From: Deinococcus taeanensis
GTDB taxonomy: Bacteria; Deinococcota; Deinococci; Deinococcales; Deinococcaceae
DNA length: 64,000 nt
Assembly (NCBI RefSeq): GCF_020229735.1
Contig: NZ_CP083455.1
Span: 833,001 to 897,000 of the forward strand
Reading direction: 5' to 3'
Shown piece by piece: positions 9,884-20,683 of the stretch (positions are counted from its first letter, which is position 1; every line of letters begins with the position of its first letter). Both the position numbers and the translations under genes were made by a program. The notes beneath the pieces were generated by a model. It was not told the DNA's origin and did no database searches. It saw only the letters and a list, made by a program, of their open reading frames with translations.

Positions 9884-10201
9884 TCATGCGTCTCCCTCCG
9901 GTTCCGCCACGACCCGCAGCGGGTGCCCTTCGCGGCGTGCGTGGGCCATGACCTGCGCCACCTTCGTTTCCGCGACGTCGCGGGTATACACGCCCGCGAC
10001 GCCCTGACCCTTGTGATGCACGGCAAGCATGATCAGTTCGGCGTCCTGTTCCGCCTTGCGAAAGTAGCGGCGCAGAACCATCACCACGAATTCCATCGGG
10101 GTGTAATCGTCGTTCAGCAGCAGCACCCGGAACAGCCGGGGCCGCTGGGTGTGCGTGCGCTCCAGCGTCTGGGTACCTGAGTCGTGATCCCGGCGCGTCA
10201 T
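9884..10201 (-). CDS. clpS: ATP-dependent Clp protease adaptor protein ClpS
   Basis: ClpS delivers N-degron substrates to ClpA and blocks other substrates. The 105-residue protein has a flexible N-terminus followed by the ClpS core. The core contains LLNDDYTPMEFVVMVL at about 28-43, whose asparagine and aspartates line the N-degron pocket, and VHHKGQGVAGVYTRDVAETK, the conserved G..G.YT..VAE motif. TAGACT at 10208-10213 lies 6 nt before the ATG, so the operon mRNA probably begins at this codon. Confidence 0.95.
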   Translation of the reverse strand: MTRRDHDSGTQTLERTHTQRPRLFRVLLLNDDYTPMEFVVMVLRRYFRKAEQDAELIMLAVHHKGQGVAGVYTRDVAETKVAQVMAHARREGHPLRVVAEPEGDA

Positions 10202-10266
10202 GCCGGGAGTCTACCTGCCCGCCCGCCGCGCAGCAGGAACGGTCCTCACGGTCCTGCCCCAACAGG

Positions 10267-10295
10267 CTGGTCCCCTTCTTGGGGAAGGGGACCAG
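10267..10295 (-). terminator. Strong hairpin terminator after the LEA-like gene
   Basis: A perfect 12-bp stem (10267-10278 with 10284-10295) and 5-nt loop separate the LEA-like gene from clpS, which reads in the same direction. Confidence 0.75.
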
Positions 10296-10315
10296 GGCGT
10301 GGGGCCTGCGGGGCG

Positions 10316-10873
10316 TCAGGGGTTCTTGGCGGTGCGGGCGGCGTCCTTGGCGTCGTTCGCGGTCTTCTGGACGTCGGCCTTGACCTCCGCCGCCTTGGCC
10401 TGCGCGTCGGCCTTGACCTCGGCCGCTTTGTCCTTGGCCGTGTCCTTCACTTCCGCCGCTTTGTCCTTGGCGGTGTCCTTCACGTCAGCGGCCTTGCTGC
10501 TGGTCGTGTGGGCCACCTCCCTGGCGGCGTCCCCGACCTTCCCGGCGGCGTCACCCACGGCAGACTTCACGTCGCCCGCCACCTCACGCGCCTTGTCGGC
10601 AGTGGCCTGCGCGCCGCCTGCCGCGGCGTCCTTGACTTCAGACGCCTTGTCGGCAATGACGGCCCCGGCATCCCGGGCGGCCTCCTTGGTTTTCTCCCAG
10701 CCTTTCGTAACGCTGTGCGAGACGTCCTGCGCGGCGTCCTTCAGGCCCAGTTCGGCCAGTTTGGCGTCCAGCGCGCGCCGGTTCTGTTCACGGCTGAAGT
10801 AATAGGCGCCGGCGCCCACCAGCGCGCCCAGCACCAGGAGGCGTTTCATGGGGAAATGACGATCGATGCTCAT
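10316..10873 (-). CDS. LEA-like (group 3) repeat protein with N-terminal membrane segment
   Basis: This 185-residue protein has one hydrophobic segment at about 10-26 and then a highly charged Ala/Lys/Asp-rich region with no predicted globular domain. Near the C-terminus are four tandem 11-residue units of the form AA(E/D)VKDTAKDK or AAEVKADAQAK, the amphipathic 11-mer of group 3 late embryogenesis abundant proteins. Such proteins are associated with desiccation tolerance, which fits Deinococcus biology. Here the repeat region may be tethered to the membrane. TAGGCT at 10881-10886 lies 7 nt before ATG 10871-10873, so I chose this start over a downstream ATG at 10847-10849. Confidence 0.8.
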   Translation of the reverse strand: MSIDRHFPMKRLLVLGALVGAGAYYFSREQNRRALDAKLAELGLKDAAQDVSHSVTKGWEKTKEAARDAGAVIADKASEVKDAAAGGAQATADKAREVAGDVKSAVGDAAGKVGDAAREVAHTTSSKAADVKDTAKDKAAEVKDTAKDKAAEVKADAQAKAAEVKADVQKTANDAKDAARTAKNP

Positions 10874-10949
10874 GAGAATCAGCCTACGCTGCGTTCATCC
10901 TGCACGGATGAGCCACGATTTACACGCCGTTCAGGCCCCGCCCGGCGGC

Positions 10950-11330
10950 TCAGCCGCGCAGGCCGGGCAGGGCCAGCCGGCGCGCCAGCGCCTCGCTCAG
11001 CAGCCACTCTTCCGGTTCGTCGTACCCCTGCACCTGCACCAGCACGCAGTCCCGTTCCAGATAGAACGCCACGATCTTCGCCCAGGCGTCCTCCTCACTG
11101 CCGGCCGTCTCCTCGATGTCCTGCAGGGTGCCCCACACGTCACCGTCCACCTCGCCGCTGCGCAGCGCCTCGGCATGCGCGCTGAGCGTCCAGGCGTCCA
11201 CCTTCTCGTCCGGGGCGTAGGTCACGCCGGCCTCCCGCACGTCCAGGCGGTCGTCCCGCTCGAACAGCGTCGCCAGGAACGCCTCCCAGGCGTCAGCACT
11301 CAGGGTGATTACAGGGCCTTGATCGGTCAC
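10950..11330 (-). CDS. Conserved hypothetical acidic protein
   Basis: I do not recognise this 126-residue protein. It is acidic and soluble, with no signal peptide or membrane span. It has an alternating pattern of hydrophobic and charged residues, including DAWEAFLATLFERDD near the start and EEWLLSEALARRLALPGL at the end. GTG 11328-11330 is chosen because TATGCT at 11337-11342 lies 6 nt upstream, the usual leaderless arrangement in this window. It is divergent from the DUF1517 gene, with 92 bp between their start codons. Function cannot be inferred. Confidence 0.65.
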   Translation of the reverse strand: MTDQGPVITLSADAWEAFLATLFERDDRLDVREAGVTYAPDEKVDAWTLSAHAEALRSGEVDGDVWGTLQDIEETAGSEEDAWAKIVAFYLERDCVLVQVQGYDEPEEWLLSEALARRLALPGLRG

Positions 11331-11422
11331 CGCACCAGCATACGGCCCGCAGCACGCCGTGAAGGTTTCGTGCAGGTGCCGCCCTGGAATACGTTCACGG
11401 CCCGGCCCGTACACTGAACCAT

Positions 11423-12391
11423 ATGGCCGCACAGACCACGCCCGGCGCTTCCGCCCGCCGCCTGCTGCTCGCAGGTGCGCTTCTCGTTCTGCTGGCCCTT
11501 CTGGCCGGCCTCGCCCAGGCGCAGTCCGGCGGGGGGTTCGGGGGGCGCAGCTCCGGCGGGTCCAGCAGTTCGGGCGGCGGCTACAGCGGCGGCAGCAGTT
11601 CACGCGGCGGCGGCTACGGCGGCGGGTACGGCGGCGGGTACAGCGGACCGATCATCATCAACAACGGCGGGTACGGCGGCTACGGGTACGGCGGAGGTGG
11701 CGGCGGCTTCGGCCTGATCGGCCTGCTGATCTTCGGCGCCGTGATCTTCATGGTGGTGGCCTCCATGCGCCGCAGCCTGGGCGGCGCGGGTGGCCTGCGC
11801 AGCCTGGGCGCCGTGAGCGGCACCGCGCAGGCGGTGTGCGTGCAGGTGCTCATGGCCGAAGGAGACGAGGTCAAACGCGCCCTGCAACGCGTGGCGCAGA
11901 GCGGCGACCCCGACACGAACGAAGGTCTGGCGCGCATGCTGCAGGAAGCGGCGCTCGTGGCGCTGCGCCACCCGGAACGCTGGGTGTACGGCAACGTGCA
12001 GCGTGCGCAGGGCTCCGCGAGTACCGCAGACAGTCAGGTGGGCGCCTGGGCCACCGAAGCCCGGGCGGCCTTCACGGAACAGACCACCAGCAACTACCAG
12101 AACCGCGATGTCAACACCGGCTACCAGCACCGCGAGGACTACGCGTTCCAGGGTGATCCGGGCGACCAGTACCTGGCCGTGACCATCACCGCCGCCGCGC
12201 ACACCCTGGCCGGCCTGCCGCCCGCCGGAGTCACCACCGCACAGGAGGCCCGCGCGGCCCTGAGCGCCATCAGCAGCGTCGCGCCGGGCGACCTGATCCG
12301 CGCCGACGTGATCTGGAGCCCCGACGCCCCGGGTGAATTTCTCTCCGAGGACGAAGCCATCCGCAAGTACCCGAACCTCACGCGGCTGTAA
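11423..12391 (+). CDS. DUF1517-family glycine-rich membrane protein
   Basis: This 322-residue protein starts with a signal-like hydrophobic segment (about 14-33) and a Gly/Ser/Tyr-rich stretch (about 35-95) of GGY and SGGG repeats. A membrane span near 96-114 ([17 protein letters not shown]) follows, then a soluble DUF1517 domain of about 200 residues that is also found in cyanobacteria and plastids. The domain ends with the alternating [15 protein letters not shown]. The biochemical role of DUF1517 is not known. TACACT at 11410-11415 lies 7 nt before the ATG. Confidence 0.82.
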   Translation: MAAQTTPGASARRLLLAGALLVLLALLAGLAQAQSGGGFGGRSSGGSSSSGGGYSGGSSSRGGGYGGGYGGGYSGPIIINNGGYGGYGYGGGGGGFGLIGLLIFGAVIFMVVASMRRSLGGAGGLRSLGAVSGTAQAVCVQVLMAEGDEVKRALQRVAQSGDPDTNEGLARMLQEAALVALRHPERWVYGNVQRAQGSASTADSQVGAWATEARAAFTEQTTSNYQNRDVNTGYQHREDYAFQGDPGDQYLAVTITAAAHTLAGLPPAGVTTAQEARAALSAISSVAPGDLIRADVIWSPDAPGEFLSEDEAIRKYPNLTRL

Positions 12392-12484
12392 GCGCTCGGA
12401 ACTGCCGGCCCGCCGTGCCGGAGCGACTCTCCTGAAAGCGCGCGCACGGTTGATCACAACGAGGGGACCTATGCTGCGCGTCTG

Positions 12485-12811
12485 ATGGCCCGCCGCCAGC
12501 CTGAATTCACCTGGCCCCCTGCACCCCGGCCCGAGGAGCCGTGCGCGCTGTGCAGCCGCACCGTGCCGAACCTCACCGAGCATCACCTGTTGCCCCGCTC
12601 GCAGGGTCGGCGGCAGGGTCTGCGCGTCGCGGATCTGCCCACCACGCGCCTGTGCCCGGCGTGCCACAAGTTCCTGCACCGCACGTTCACGAATGCAGAA
12701 CTCGCCCGTGAGTACCGCGACCTTGAAACGCTGCGTGCCCATCCGGACGTGCACCGTTTCGTGGCGTGGATCCGCAAGCAGCCGGTCACGCGGGCCGTGC
12801 GTGTGCGCTGA
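12485..12811 (+). CDS. HNH-type zinc-binding protein, possible endonuclease
   Basis: This small 108-residue protein carries two CxxC pairs (CALC at about 20-23 and CPAC at about 58-61) around [10 protein letters not shown], followed by CHKFLHRTF. This is the arrangement of HNH family proteins, in which the histidines bind the catalytic metal and the cysteines bind zinc. Such stand-alone HNH proteins can be nucleases, but some are not active. Nothing nearby ties it to restriction or a mobile element. TATGCT at 12470-12475 lies 9 nt before the ATG, slightly farther than usual. Confidence 0.75.
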   Translation: MARRQPEFTWPPAPRPEEPCALCSRTVPNLTEHHLLPRSQGRRQGLRVADLPTTRLCPACHKFLHRTFTNAELAREYRDLETLRAHPDVHRFVAWIRKQPVTRAVRVR

Positions 12812-12815
12812 GTAA

Positions 12816-13505
12816 TTACTTCAGCGTGGCGACAAAGGCGGACACGGCACTCAGGTCGGCGTCCGACAGGGGTTTCAGGGCGATGCGCATGGCGTCCGGG
12901 TACGGAATGCCCACCACCGGCATGCTCTTGTACGCCTTCAGGGCGCTCAGCACGCTCTGCGCGCTGCGGCCCGTGAGGGCGGGAATCCCAAGGTTCTCTG
13001 CGCCCTGGCCGTCCTCGCCGTGGCATACCGCGCAGGCCAGCACGTCGCGTGCCGGGTCGCCTTCCAGGTAGAGGGCCCGGCCCAGCGCTGCCGGATCTCC
13101 GGGCGTGGCGGGTGCCGGGGGAACTGGTGTGGCTGGACTGGCGACCGGGGCCGTGGCGGGCGCGGCAGTCGGCCCGGCGTAGAAGGCGGAAACGTCCACG
13201 ATGTCCTGGTCACTCAGGTGGGCCGCGACGCCCTTCATGACCGGATTCGGCCAGGTGCCGGAGCGGTAGGCGACCAGCGCCGCCTGGAGGTGCGTGGCCG
13301 ATTCCCCCTTGAGGACCGGCGCGCGTCCCGTGGGTCCGTGGCAGCCGGCGCAGCTGCTGGCGAGGGTTTCCCCGCGCTTCAGGTCGGCCGGGCCGGCCTT
13401 CAGGGCTGGGGTGGCGGGCACCGGGCTGGTCTGGGCCAGGGCGCCGGCCAGGAGGGGGGCGGCGAGCAGGGCCATGGTGGAAAGGGAAGGGGGGTATCGG
13501 CGCAT
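12816..13505 (-). CDS. Exported diheme cytochrome c
   Basis: The 229-residue product has a signal peptide (about 1-25, MALLAAPLLAGALAQ) and two cytochrome c domains. The heme sites are SCAGCH and ACAVCH, joined by a Pro/Ala-rich linker of about 30 residues. The distal Met ligand of domain 1 is likely in NPVMKGV, and that of domain 2 in KSMPVVGIPYPDAM. This is the layout of cytochrome c4-type periplasmic electron carriers. ATG 13503-13505 is preceded by GGAG six nt upstream. It would depend on the cytochrome c maturation operon found at 56-60 kb. Confidence 0.88.
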   Translation of the reverse strand: MRRYPPSLSTMALLAAPLLAGALAQTSPVPATPALKAGPADLKRGETLASSCAGCHGPTGRAPVLKGESATHLQAALVAYRSGTWPNPVMKGVAAHLSDQDIVDVSAFYAGPTAAPATAPVASPATPVPPAPATPGDPAALGRALYLEGDPARDVLACAVCHGEDGQGAENLGIPALTGRSAQSVLSALKAYKSMPVVGIPYPDAMRIALKPLSDADLSAVSAFVATLK

Positions 13506-13566
13506 GCGAGTCTCCAGAACAACAGGGCGGGAAAGGTGTGGCAACGGCCATGCAGATCAACAGAAA

Positions 13567-13588
13567 GGGGCAGGCTCACGCCCGCCCC
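13567..13588 (-). terminator. Terminator of the PAP2 gene
   Basis: A 9-bp stem with one mismatch (13567-13575 with 13580-13588) is followed on the minus strand by TTTCTG, shortly after the PAP2 stop. Confidence 0.5.
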
Positions 13589-13607
13589 AGCACACGAAAC
13601 GGTCCGT

Positions 13608-14432
13608 TCAGTGTACGGTCCGCATGGTCGCCCGGTCAGCTGTGCTCTGCGGAGGCAGCCAGCGGCGCAGCACGGCGGGGACCACCTCGACCGCCATGAG
13701 CACCAGCAGCGCATACCGCAGCGCCCGCACCAGCCCCAGGTCCTTGAGGGCCTCCGGGAGGGCCCCCAGAGCGAAGTACACACCGAACACCAGCACCAGA
13801 CCCAGCGCACCCACCAGGAGGCGCGTCGCCCAGTCACGTGGAGGGGCAAAAGATGGCCGTACCGCCCAGAAACCTGCCAGCAGGCCCAGGCCCGCGCCCA
13901 CCTCCCGGGGTGAACCGGCGGGCACGAGTGCCGCTGCCAGGAGGACCACCAGCGGCGGCACCCAGCGCGCCCACTGCGCCTGCGGGAAGTGCGCGCGCGC
14001 CGCGAGCAGCGCGAACGCGCCGCCCAGCAGCAGGCCCACGATCACGTCACTGGGGTAATGTACGTGCAGCAGCAGCCGTGATGCGCTGACCAGGGCCACC
14101 AGGGTTGCGGCCGCCACCAGCACCGGCCCCTGGCGCAGCTGCGCCGCCATGCCCAGCCACAGCGTCGCGCTCATCTGCGCGTGCCCGCTCGGCAGGCCCG
14201 GGCCGCCTGCCGTGGCCTGCGCCGCGGCGGACGCTGCTCCTGGCTCCACCTGAAAGGGGCGGGGCAGATCCAGGCCGTACTTCAGGGCGGTGTTCAGCAG
14301 GTAGCTCAGCGCGAACGCTACCCCCAGATCCCGCCCGCCTGAGGGCCGGACCAGCCAGGTGTACAGCGCCAGGGCCACAATAAAGACCTCGTCACGACCC
14401 AGGTTGGTCACGGCCAGCAGAAAAGGTTCCAT
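13608..14432 (-). CDS. PAP2-family membrane phosphatase
   Basis: This membrane protein belongs to the type 2 phosphatidic acid phosphatase family, which dephosphorylates lipid phosphates such as undecaprenyl pyrophosphate or phosphatidic acid. All three signature motifs are present: KYGLDLPRP (K-x6-RP), PSGH and [12 protein letters not shown] (SR-x5-H-x3-D). Several membrane spans surround them, and the C-terminal 100 residues add four or five more spans of unknown role. I used the ATG at 14430-14432, which begins [16 protein letters not shown] 30 nt upstream is also in frame. No clear promoter motif was seen. Confidence 0.87.
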   Translation of the reverse strand: MEPFLLAVTNLGRDEVFIVALALYTWLVRPSGGRDLGVAFALSYLLNTALKYGLDLPRPFQVEPGAASAAAQATAGGPGLPSGHAQMSATLWLGMAAQLRQGPVLVAAATLVALVSASRLLLHVHYPSDVIVGLLLGGAFALLAARAHFPQAQWARWVPPLVVLLAAALVPAGSPREVGAGLGLLAGFWAVRPSFAPPRDWATRLLVGALGLVLVFGVYFALGALPEALKDLGLVRALRYALLVLMAVEVVPAVLRRWLPPQSTADRATMRTVH

Positions 14433-14508
14433 GTGAGCTTCATTCTGCCTCATTTCGCCCACATGGCAGGTCTGTCCAGACGAGCGCCGGAAAGCTAGAC
14501 TGACCGTT

Positions 14509-16083
<1,575 letters not shown>

Positions 16084-16099
16084 GGCGGGCTGCCTTCAG

Positions 16100-16132
16100 A
16101 ACCGCCCGGCCACGCGATGTGGCCGGGCGGTT
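16100..16132. terminator. Bidirectional hairpin terminator
   Basis: A perfect 14-bp stem (16100-16113 with 16119-16132) with a 5-nt loop lies between the convergent ABC ATPase and exporter genes. Confidence 0.8.
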
Positions 16133-16142
16133 CCCGATCGGT

Positions 16143-17045
16143 TCAGTTCACCGGCTCCGGCTCGGTGTGCGCGGTGGCCTTGCCTGTCAGGTTGATGCCG
16201 GCGCTCGCCGCGATCACGCAGACCATCGCGGCCCACTGCACCGCCGTGAGCTGCTCGCCGAGGAACAGCAGCCCACTCAGCGCCGCCAGGGCCGGCTCGA
16301 CGCTCATCATCACCCCGAAAATCCGCGCGGGAATGGCCCGCAGCGCGCGCATCTCCAGGGTGTACGGCAGGGCGCTCGACAGCACCGCCACGCCCAGGCC
16401 CAGCAGCAGCGCAGGAGGTGCGAACAGCGCCACGCCCGCCTGCGCCACCCCGAACGGCACCGTCACCACCGCCGCGACCAGCATGCCCGCCACCACACCG
16501 GTCGTGCCCGGCACCTGCCGGCCCACGGCGCCCCCCGCCAGGATGTACAGCGCCCACAATCCCCCGGCCACCAGGGCCAGCGCGATGCCCAGCGCGGAGA
16601 CGTTCGTGGCGCCGCCGCTGCCCAGCGGTGAGATCAGCGCGATGCCCAGCCCCGCCAGCGCCACCCACACCACGTCCAGGGCGCGCCGTGACAGGAACAG
16701 CGACAGCAGCAGCGGCCCCACGAATTCCAGCGTCACCGCCAGACCCAGCGGCAGGAGCCGCAACGCCTCGTAGAAAGCCAGGTTCATGAGACCCAGCGCC
16801 GCGCCGTACGGCACGATGACCGTCCAGTCCGCGCGGGTGAGGCGTCCCAGCGCCGGGCGGAACACCAGCATCAGCAGCGCTGCGGCCAGCGTGACGCGCA
16901 CGGCGGTGGTTCCCGCCGGTCCGAGTGTGGGGAAGAGAGTCTTGGCGAACGCCGCACCGCCCTGAATGCTCAGCATGGCCAGCAGCAGGGACGGCACGGG
17001 CGGCAGGCTGACGGAACGGGGCAGGGCCGGGCGGACGCGGGACAT
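16143..17045 (-). CDS. rhtA: EamA/DMT-family exporter, RhtA-like
   Basis: This roughly 300-residue inner-membrane protein has ten predicted membrane helices from two EamA repeats. Its sequence follows the threonine/homoserine exporter RhtA closely: SIQGGAAFAKTLFP near the start, PLGLAVTLEFVGPLLLSLF, LGLWALYIL-type helices, SSALPYTLEMRAL and MSVEPALAALSGLLFLGEQLT. Export of threonine, homoserine or related amino acids is inferred from that family. ATG 17043-17045 is preferred because TCTAAT lies 7 nt upstream. An ATG 9 nt upstream is possible. Confidence 0.82.
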   Translation of the reverse strand: MSRVRPALPRSVSLPPVPSLLLAMLSIQGGAAFAKTLFPTLGPAGTTAVRVTLAAALLMLVFRPALGRLTRADWTVIVPYGAALGLMNLAFYEALRLLPLGLAVTLEFVGPLLLSLFLSRRALDVVWVALAGLGIALISPLGSGGATNVSALGIALALVAGGLWALYILAGGAVGRQVPGTTGVVAGMLVAAVVTVPFGVAQAGVALFAPPALLLGLGVAVLSSALPYTLEMRALRAIPARIFGVMMSVEPALAALSGLLFLGEQLTAVQWAAMVCVIAASAGINLTGKATAHTEPEPVN

Positions 17046-17507
17046 GGCGGGCATTAGAACACCGCTCCTCTCCGGTGGGAGCCGGGGTGTCTGCTCCGGT
17101 GCGGCGTTTGCGTCCCTCCGTTCAGGACGCGCTGGGGGAACCGTGAAGCTGCTGAGGCCGGCCGGGACGCGCGCGCGTCGGTGACCGATTCGGGCCGCAC
17201 GTCAGACCAGTCGCGTTCACGGGTGGCGCGTGGGGCGCACGTGACCTTCACATGCCCGTTCGTGGCCGAGCGCGGCCTGGTGACCCAGAGGTCCGTGCGT
17301 CGTGAGGGTCCCTGCAGTCCCAGCCTGCCGCCCGCGCGTCAGGAGTTCCCGAGCGTCCGCGCCCAGCACGCCGGGGCCTGCTGCTGAAGACGAGGCGCAC
17401 GAAGTCCTGCCAATCACCTGCGCGCGACCGGGGTGTGTCACGGGCATCAGCAGAAACCCCCGCTTCTGAGGCGGGGGCAGGGGAGAGGTGACCGTGCGTT
17501 TAGGGTT
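17046..17507. other. Intergenic region without a recognised gene
   Basis: This stretch of about 460 bp separates the exporter and glycogen phosphorylase genes, which read in the same direction. Open frames exist on both strands but are short, low in complexity and without start signals. Only the phosphorylase terminator at its right end is interpretable. Confidence 0.5.
17457..17477 (-). terminator. Terminator of the glycogen phosphorylase gene
   Basis: A 7-bp stem of five C and GC against GC and five G (17457-17463 with 17471-17477) is followed on the minus strand by TTTCTG. Confidence 0.6.
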
Positions 17508-20024
17508 TCACGCCCACTTGATCAGGCCGGCTTCCAGTTCGTTGCTCAGGCCGTCAAGGACCGGCACCATGCGCACGCCCACGGAGTACAGTCCGCTTTC
17601 CGTGAGGGGCACGTCGGCGCTGAAGGTCCCGCCGCCCCTGTTGGTGAGGGGAACGTGCGTGAGGTGCCCGCCGCGGCTGAGCACCGCTTCGACGCGCAGT
17701 TCGCTCAGGTTGATGCCGGCAGGATTCACCTGGGCACTCACCGGCACGGTCTGACCGGGACGGGTGGTGGCCGGCAGCTGCGCCTGGGCGCTCAGGGTGG
17801 TGTAGGGCCACTGCTGGCGCACCCAGCCCTTCCAGCCGGCGATCTCCCGGGCGCGGGCGCTGCTGTCCTCGGCCAGGTGAGCGCCGCGTGCCGCGATGGG
17901 GCGGTAGTACTTCTGCACGTAGTCGATCACCTGGCGCTGCATGGAAAAGCGCGGACTGACGGTCTGGATGGCGCGCCGCACCGTGTGTGCCCAGGAGGCC
18001 TCTCCGGTCCGCTGGCCGTAGTAGCGGGGCACGATGTCCTGCTCGATGGTCTGGTACATGCTGAAGGCATCGGCGTCATCCTGAACGTTCAGGTCGGCGT
18101 ACTCGCGTTCTTCACCGATGGGCCAGCCGTTCGTGCCGTCGTACCCTTCGCGCCACCAGCCGTCCAGGATGGAGAGGTTGGGGCTGCCGTTGAAGGACGC
18201 TTTCATCCCGCTCGTCCCGGACGCCTCCAGAGGGCGGCGGGGGTTGTTCAGCCAGATGTCCACGCCCTGCACGAGGTGACGGGCGACGTGCATGTCGTAG
18301 TTCTCGAGGATCACGATCTTGCCGCGGAACTCAGGTTCCTGGCTCAGGCGGTAGATCTCCTGAATGAAGGACTTGCCGGGGTTGTCGGCGGGGTGCGCCT
18401 TGCCGGCAAACACGAACTGTACGGGCCGCTCGGGGTGGTTCACGATGCGGCTGAGGCGTTCGCGGTCGCGGAACAGGAGCGTGGCGCGCTTGTACGTCGC
18501 GAAGCGGCGTGCGAAGCCGATCGTGAGGGTGTTCTCGTCGAGCAGCGTTTCGGTGGCGGCCACGTCGGCGGCGCTGGCACCGTTGCGCAGCATGTGCTCG
18601 CGCATGCGGCCGCGCACGAAGGTGATCATGTCGCGTTTCATGTCGCGCTGCACGTCCTGCAGCTGCTGGTCGGTGAGCTGCTCCACGGCGGTCCACATCT
18701 GTTCGTCTTCGAGCCGTTCAGTCCAGTCGGCGGGCAGCACGGTGCCCAGCAGGTCCCGCATCGCCTGACTGGTGAAGGTCAGGTTGTGCGCGCCGTTCGT
18801 GACGTGCCCGATCGGCACCTCCTCGGCCTGCGCGCCGGGGTACAGGAACTTCCACATGTCGCGCGACACCTCGCCGTGCAGTTCGGACACGCCGTTCGCG
18901 GCGCGGCTCATGTTCAGGGCGAACACGGTCATGGAGAAGGTGGGCACGAGGTGACCGTCCCACATCTGCTCGTGCGCGGCCAGGGCGTACAGGTCGTCAC
19001 GGCTGGTGGCGAGCTGCGCGGGCCACGAGCCGATGTAGCGGTCCATCAGGTCGTAGGCGAAGGCGTCGTTGCCGGCAGGGACGGGGGTGTGCGTGGTGAA
19101 CAGCGTGCTGCTCGCCACGGTTTCCACGGCGGTGCGGAAGTCCAGGCCGCGCGCAACGTACTCGCGGGTGCGTTCCAGGCCCAGCAGCGCGGCGTGCCCT
19201 TCGTTCATGTGGTACACGTCGCCGGGGATGTTCAGGGCGCGCAGGGCGCGGATGCCGGCCACTCCCAGCAGCACGTACTGCTGCACGCGCAGTTCCTGAT
19301 TGCCGCCGTACAAGCGGGCGGTCAGCTTGCGGTCGTCCTCGCTGTTCTCGGGGACGTTCGTGTCGAGCAGCAGCACGCGGATGCGGCCCACGTTCAGGTT
19401 CCACACGCGGACCTGCACGTCGCGCTCGCCGATGCGGACCCGGACGCGCGCTTCCTCGCCGGTGGCGGTCAGGGCGGGCGTGATCGGCAGGGTCGTCAGG
19501 TCGAGTTCGTCGTACGCCTCGTTCTGCCAGCCGTCCTTGTCGAACAGCTGCCGGAAGTACCCCTGGTGGAACAGCAGGCCCACGGCGGTGAAGGGTAGGT
19601 CCAGGTCGGACGCGCTCTTGCAGTGGTCGCCGGCCAGGACACCCAGGCCGCCGGAGTAGATGGGCAGGGATTCATGGAAGGCGTACTCCATCGAGAAGTA
19701 CGCCACGGGTTTCATGTCGGGGGCGTTGCGCCGTGCCCAGGTGCTGGGGTGATTCATGTAGGCGTCGAAGTCGGCCATCACCTGCGCGTACCGGGCGAGG
19801 TAGGCGCGGTCAGCAGCGACCTCCTGCAGGCGGGCCTGGGGGACTTCGAGCAGCGTGCGCACCGGGTTGTGCTGGAAGCGCTCCCAATTGGAGGGATCCA
19901 GATCCTGGTACAGCGCCTGAGCGTGCGGAGTCCACGACCAGTAGAGGTTGTAAGCCAGTTCCGACAGCCGCGCAATGCTGGGCGGCAGCTGAGGCAGCAC
20001 AGTGACCTTACCAATGACGTTCAT
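17508..20024 (-). CDS. glgP: Alpha-glucan (glycogen/maltodextrin) phosphorylase
   Basis: This GT35 enzyme of 838 residues phosphorolyses alpha-1,4-glucans to glucose 1-phosphate, using PLP. It has the DUF3417-type N-terminal domain (about 10-110, LAYNLYWSW). The catalytic core follows, with SMEYAFHESLPIYSGGLGVLAGDH near 133-156 and the PLP-lysine motif GTSGMKASFNG. These features place it in the short bacterial/archaeal phosphorylase group rather than the longer E. coli GlgP type. The tail (about 730-838) is an extra beta-rich domain. ATG 20022-20024 follows TAAGCT (20033-20038) by 8 nt, and an upstream extension lacks family similarity. With the GH13 enzyme it supports glycogen or maltodextrin use. 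Confidence 0.93.
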   Translation of the reverse strand: MNVIGKVTVLPQLPPSIARLSELAYNLYWSWTPHAQALYQDLDPSNWERFQHNPVRTLLEVPQARLQEVAADRAYLARYAQVMADFDAYMNHPSTWARRNAPDMKPVAYFSMEYAFHESLPIYSGGLGVLAGDHCKSASDLDLPFTAVGLLFHQGYFRQLFDKDGWQNEAYDELDLTTLPITPALTATGEEARVRVRIGERDVQVRVWNLNVGRIRVLLLDTNVPENSEDDRKLTARLYGGNQELRVQQYVLLGVAGIRALRALNIPGDVYHMNEGHAALLGLERTREYVARGLDFRTAVETVASSTLFTTHTPVPAGNDAFAYDLMDRYIGSWPAQLATSRDDLYALAAHEQMWDGHLVPTFSMTVFALNMSRAANGVSELHGEVSRDMWKFLYPGAQAEEVPIGHVTNGAHNLTFTSQAMRDLLGTVLPADWTERLEDEQMWTAVEQLTDQQLQDVQRDMKRDMITFVRGRMREHMLRNGASAADVAATETLLDENTLTIGFARRFATYKRATLLFRDRERLSRIVNHPERPVQFVFAGKAHPADNPGKSFIQEIYRLSQEPEFRGKIVILENYDMHVARHLVQGVDIWLNNPRRPLEASGTSGMKASFNGSPNLSILDGWWREGYDGTNGWPIGEEREYADLNVQDDADAFSMYQTIEQDIVPRYYGQRTGEASWAHTVRRAIQTVSPRFSMQRQVIDYVQKYYRPIAARGAHLAEDSSARAREIAGWKGWVRQQWPYTTLSAQAQLPATTRPGQTVPVSAQVNPAGINLSELRVEAVLSRGGHLTHVPLTNRGGGTFSADVPLTESGLYSVGVRMVPVLDGLSNELEAGLIKWA

Positions 20025-20119
20025 ACCAGATGAGCTTACACTAAGCCTCTCTTTATCTGCTGAGCCCCCCCTGAAGCCCACACCACGTTCCCGCACCTGT
20101 CCAGACAGCCGGAGGGCCC

Positions 20120-20599
20120 ATGACCCAGGACACCCACATCGCCCTGATGGCCGAAGGTGACGGCCTTGCCCGGCACCTCACGCAGACCCTGCACGTCACC
20201 ACCCACGACCCCGCCCGCCTGACCCTGCTGGGCCGCAGTCTCGCCCTGAATCTCGTGCAGGCCTACCAGGGCGCCGTGGAGCACGTTACCCGGCGCGCCG
20301 GACACCCCATCCACGCCGGGCTCAGCACCGACCCACGTGGCCGGGCCCAACTGGTGTTCACCGGCCCTCCCGGCTTTACCCAGCCGCCCCAGCCGGCCGA
20401 GGACCTGCTGCGCGACCTGCTGTTCATCCGCGGCCGGCTGCACCCTGCCGTGCAGGGTCACCTGCAGGGCGCCCTGAGTGGCAGCGAGCACCACGCCACG
20501 CGCGCCCTGGTGGCCTGCCTGCGCTCCCCGCCCGTCATGCAGGCTCTCGAACGTCAGATCCGGCAGCTGCTCCCCGGCCCACACGGCCACCAGCCCTGA
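20120..20599 (+). CDS. Hypothetical protein
   Basis: I do not recognise this 159-residue soluble protein. It has no signal peptide or membrane span. The sequence is rich in His, Arg, Leu and Ala, with helical stretches such as LTLLGRSLALNLVQAYQGAVEHV and LRDLLFIRGRLHPAVQGHL. GGAGG four nt before ATG 20120 supports translation initiation here. It is divergent from glgP and converges on a small membrane-protein gene with a shared strong terminator, so it is a single-gene unit. Confidence 0.6.
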   Translation: MTQDTHIALMAEGDGLARHLTQTLHVTTHDPARLTLLGRSLALNLVQAYQGAVEHVTRRAGHPIHAGLSTDPRGRAQLVFTGPPGFTQPPQPAEDLLRDLLFIRGRLHPAVQGHLQGALSGSEHHATRALVACLRSPPVMQALERQIRQLLPGPHGHQP

Positions 20600-20615
20600 C
20601 GTCAGGCCCGCACAG

Positions 20616-20655
20616 AGAAGCAGGCGCGCAGCCTTCATGCTGCGCGCCTGCTTCT
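20616..20655. terminator. Bidirectional hairpin terminator
   Basis: A perfect 17-bp stem (20616-20632 with 20639-20655) with a 6-nt loop lies between convergent genes. It has A-rich and T-rich flanks suited to termination in both directions. Confidence 0.85.
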
Positions 20656-20683
20656 TTGCGGACCTCGGCCTCTTCCTGGAGGA

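Noticed and set aside
9871..10026. 52-residue N-terminal extension of clpA
   Set aside because: It overlaps clpS and has no Clp-N similarity; GAGGAG precedes the GTG at 9870.
17433..19598. 721-codon open frame opposite glycogen phosphorylase
   Set aside because: It is the antisense of a gene with full phosphorylase motifs and has no start signals or family resemblance.
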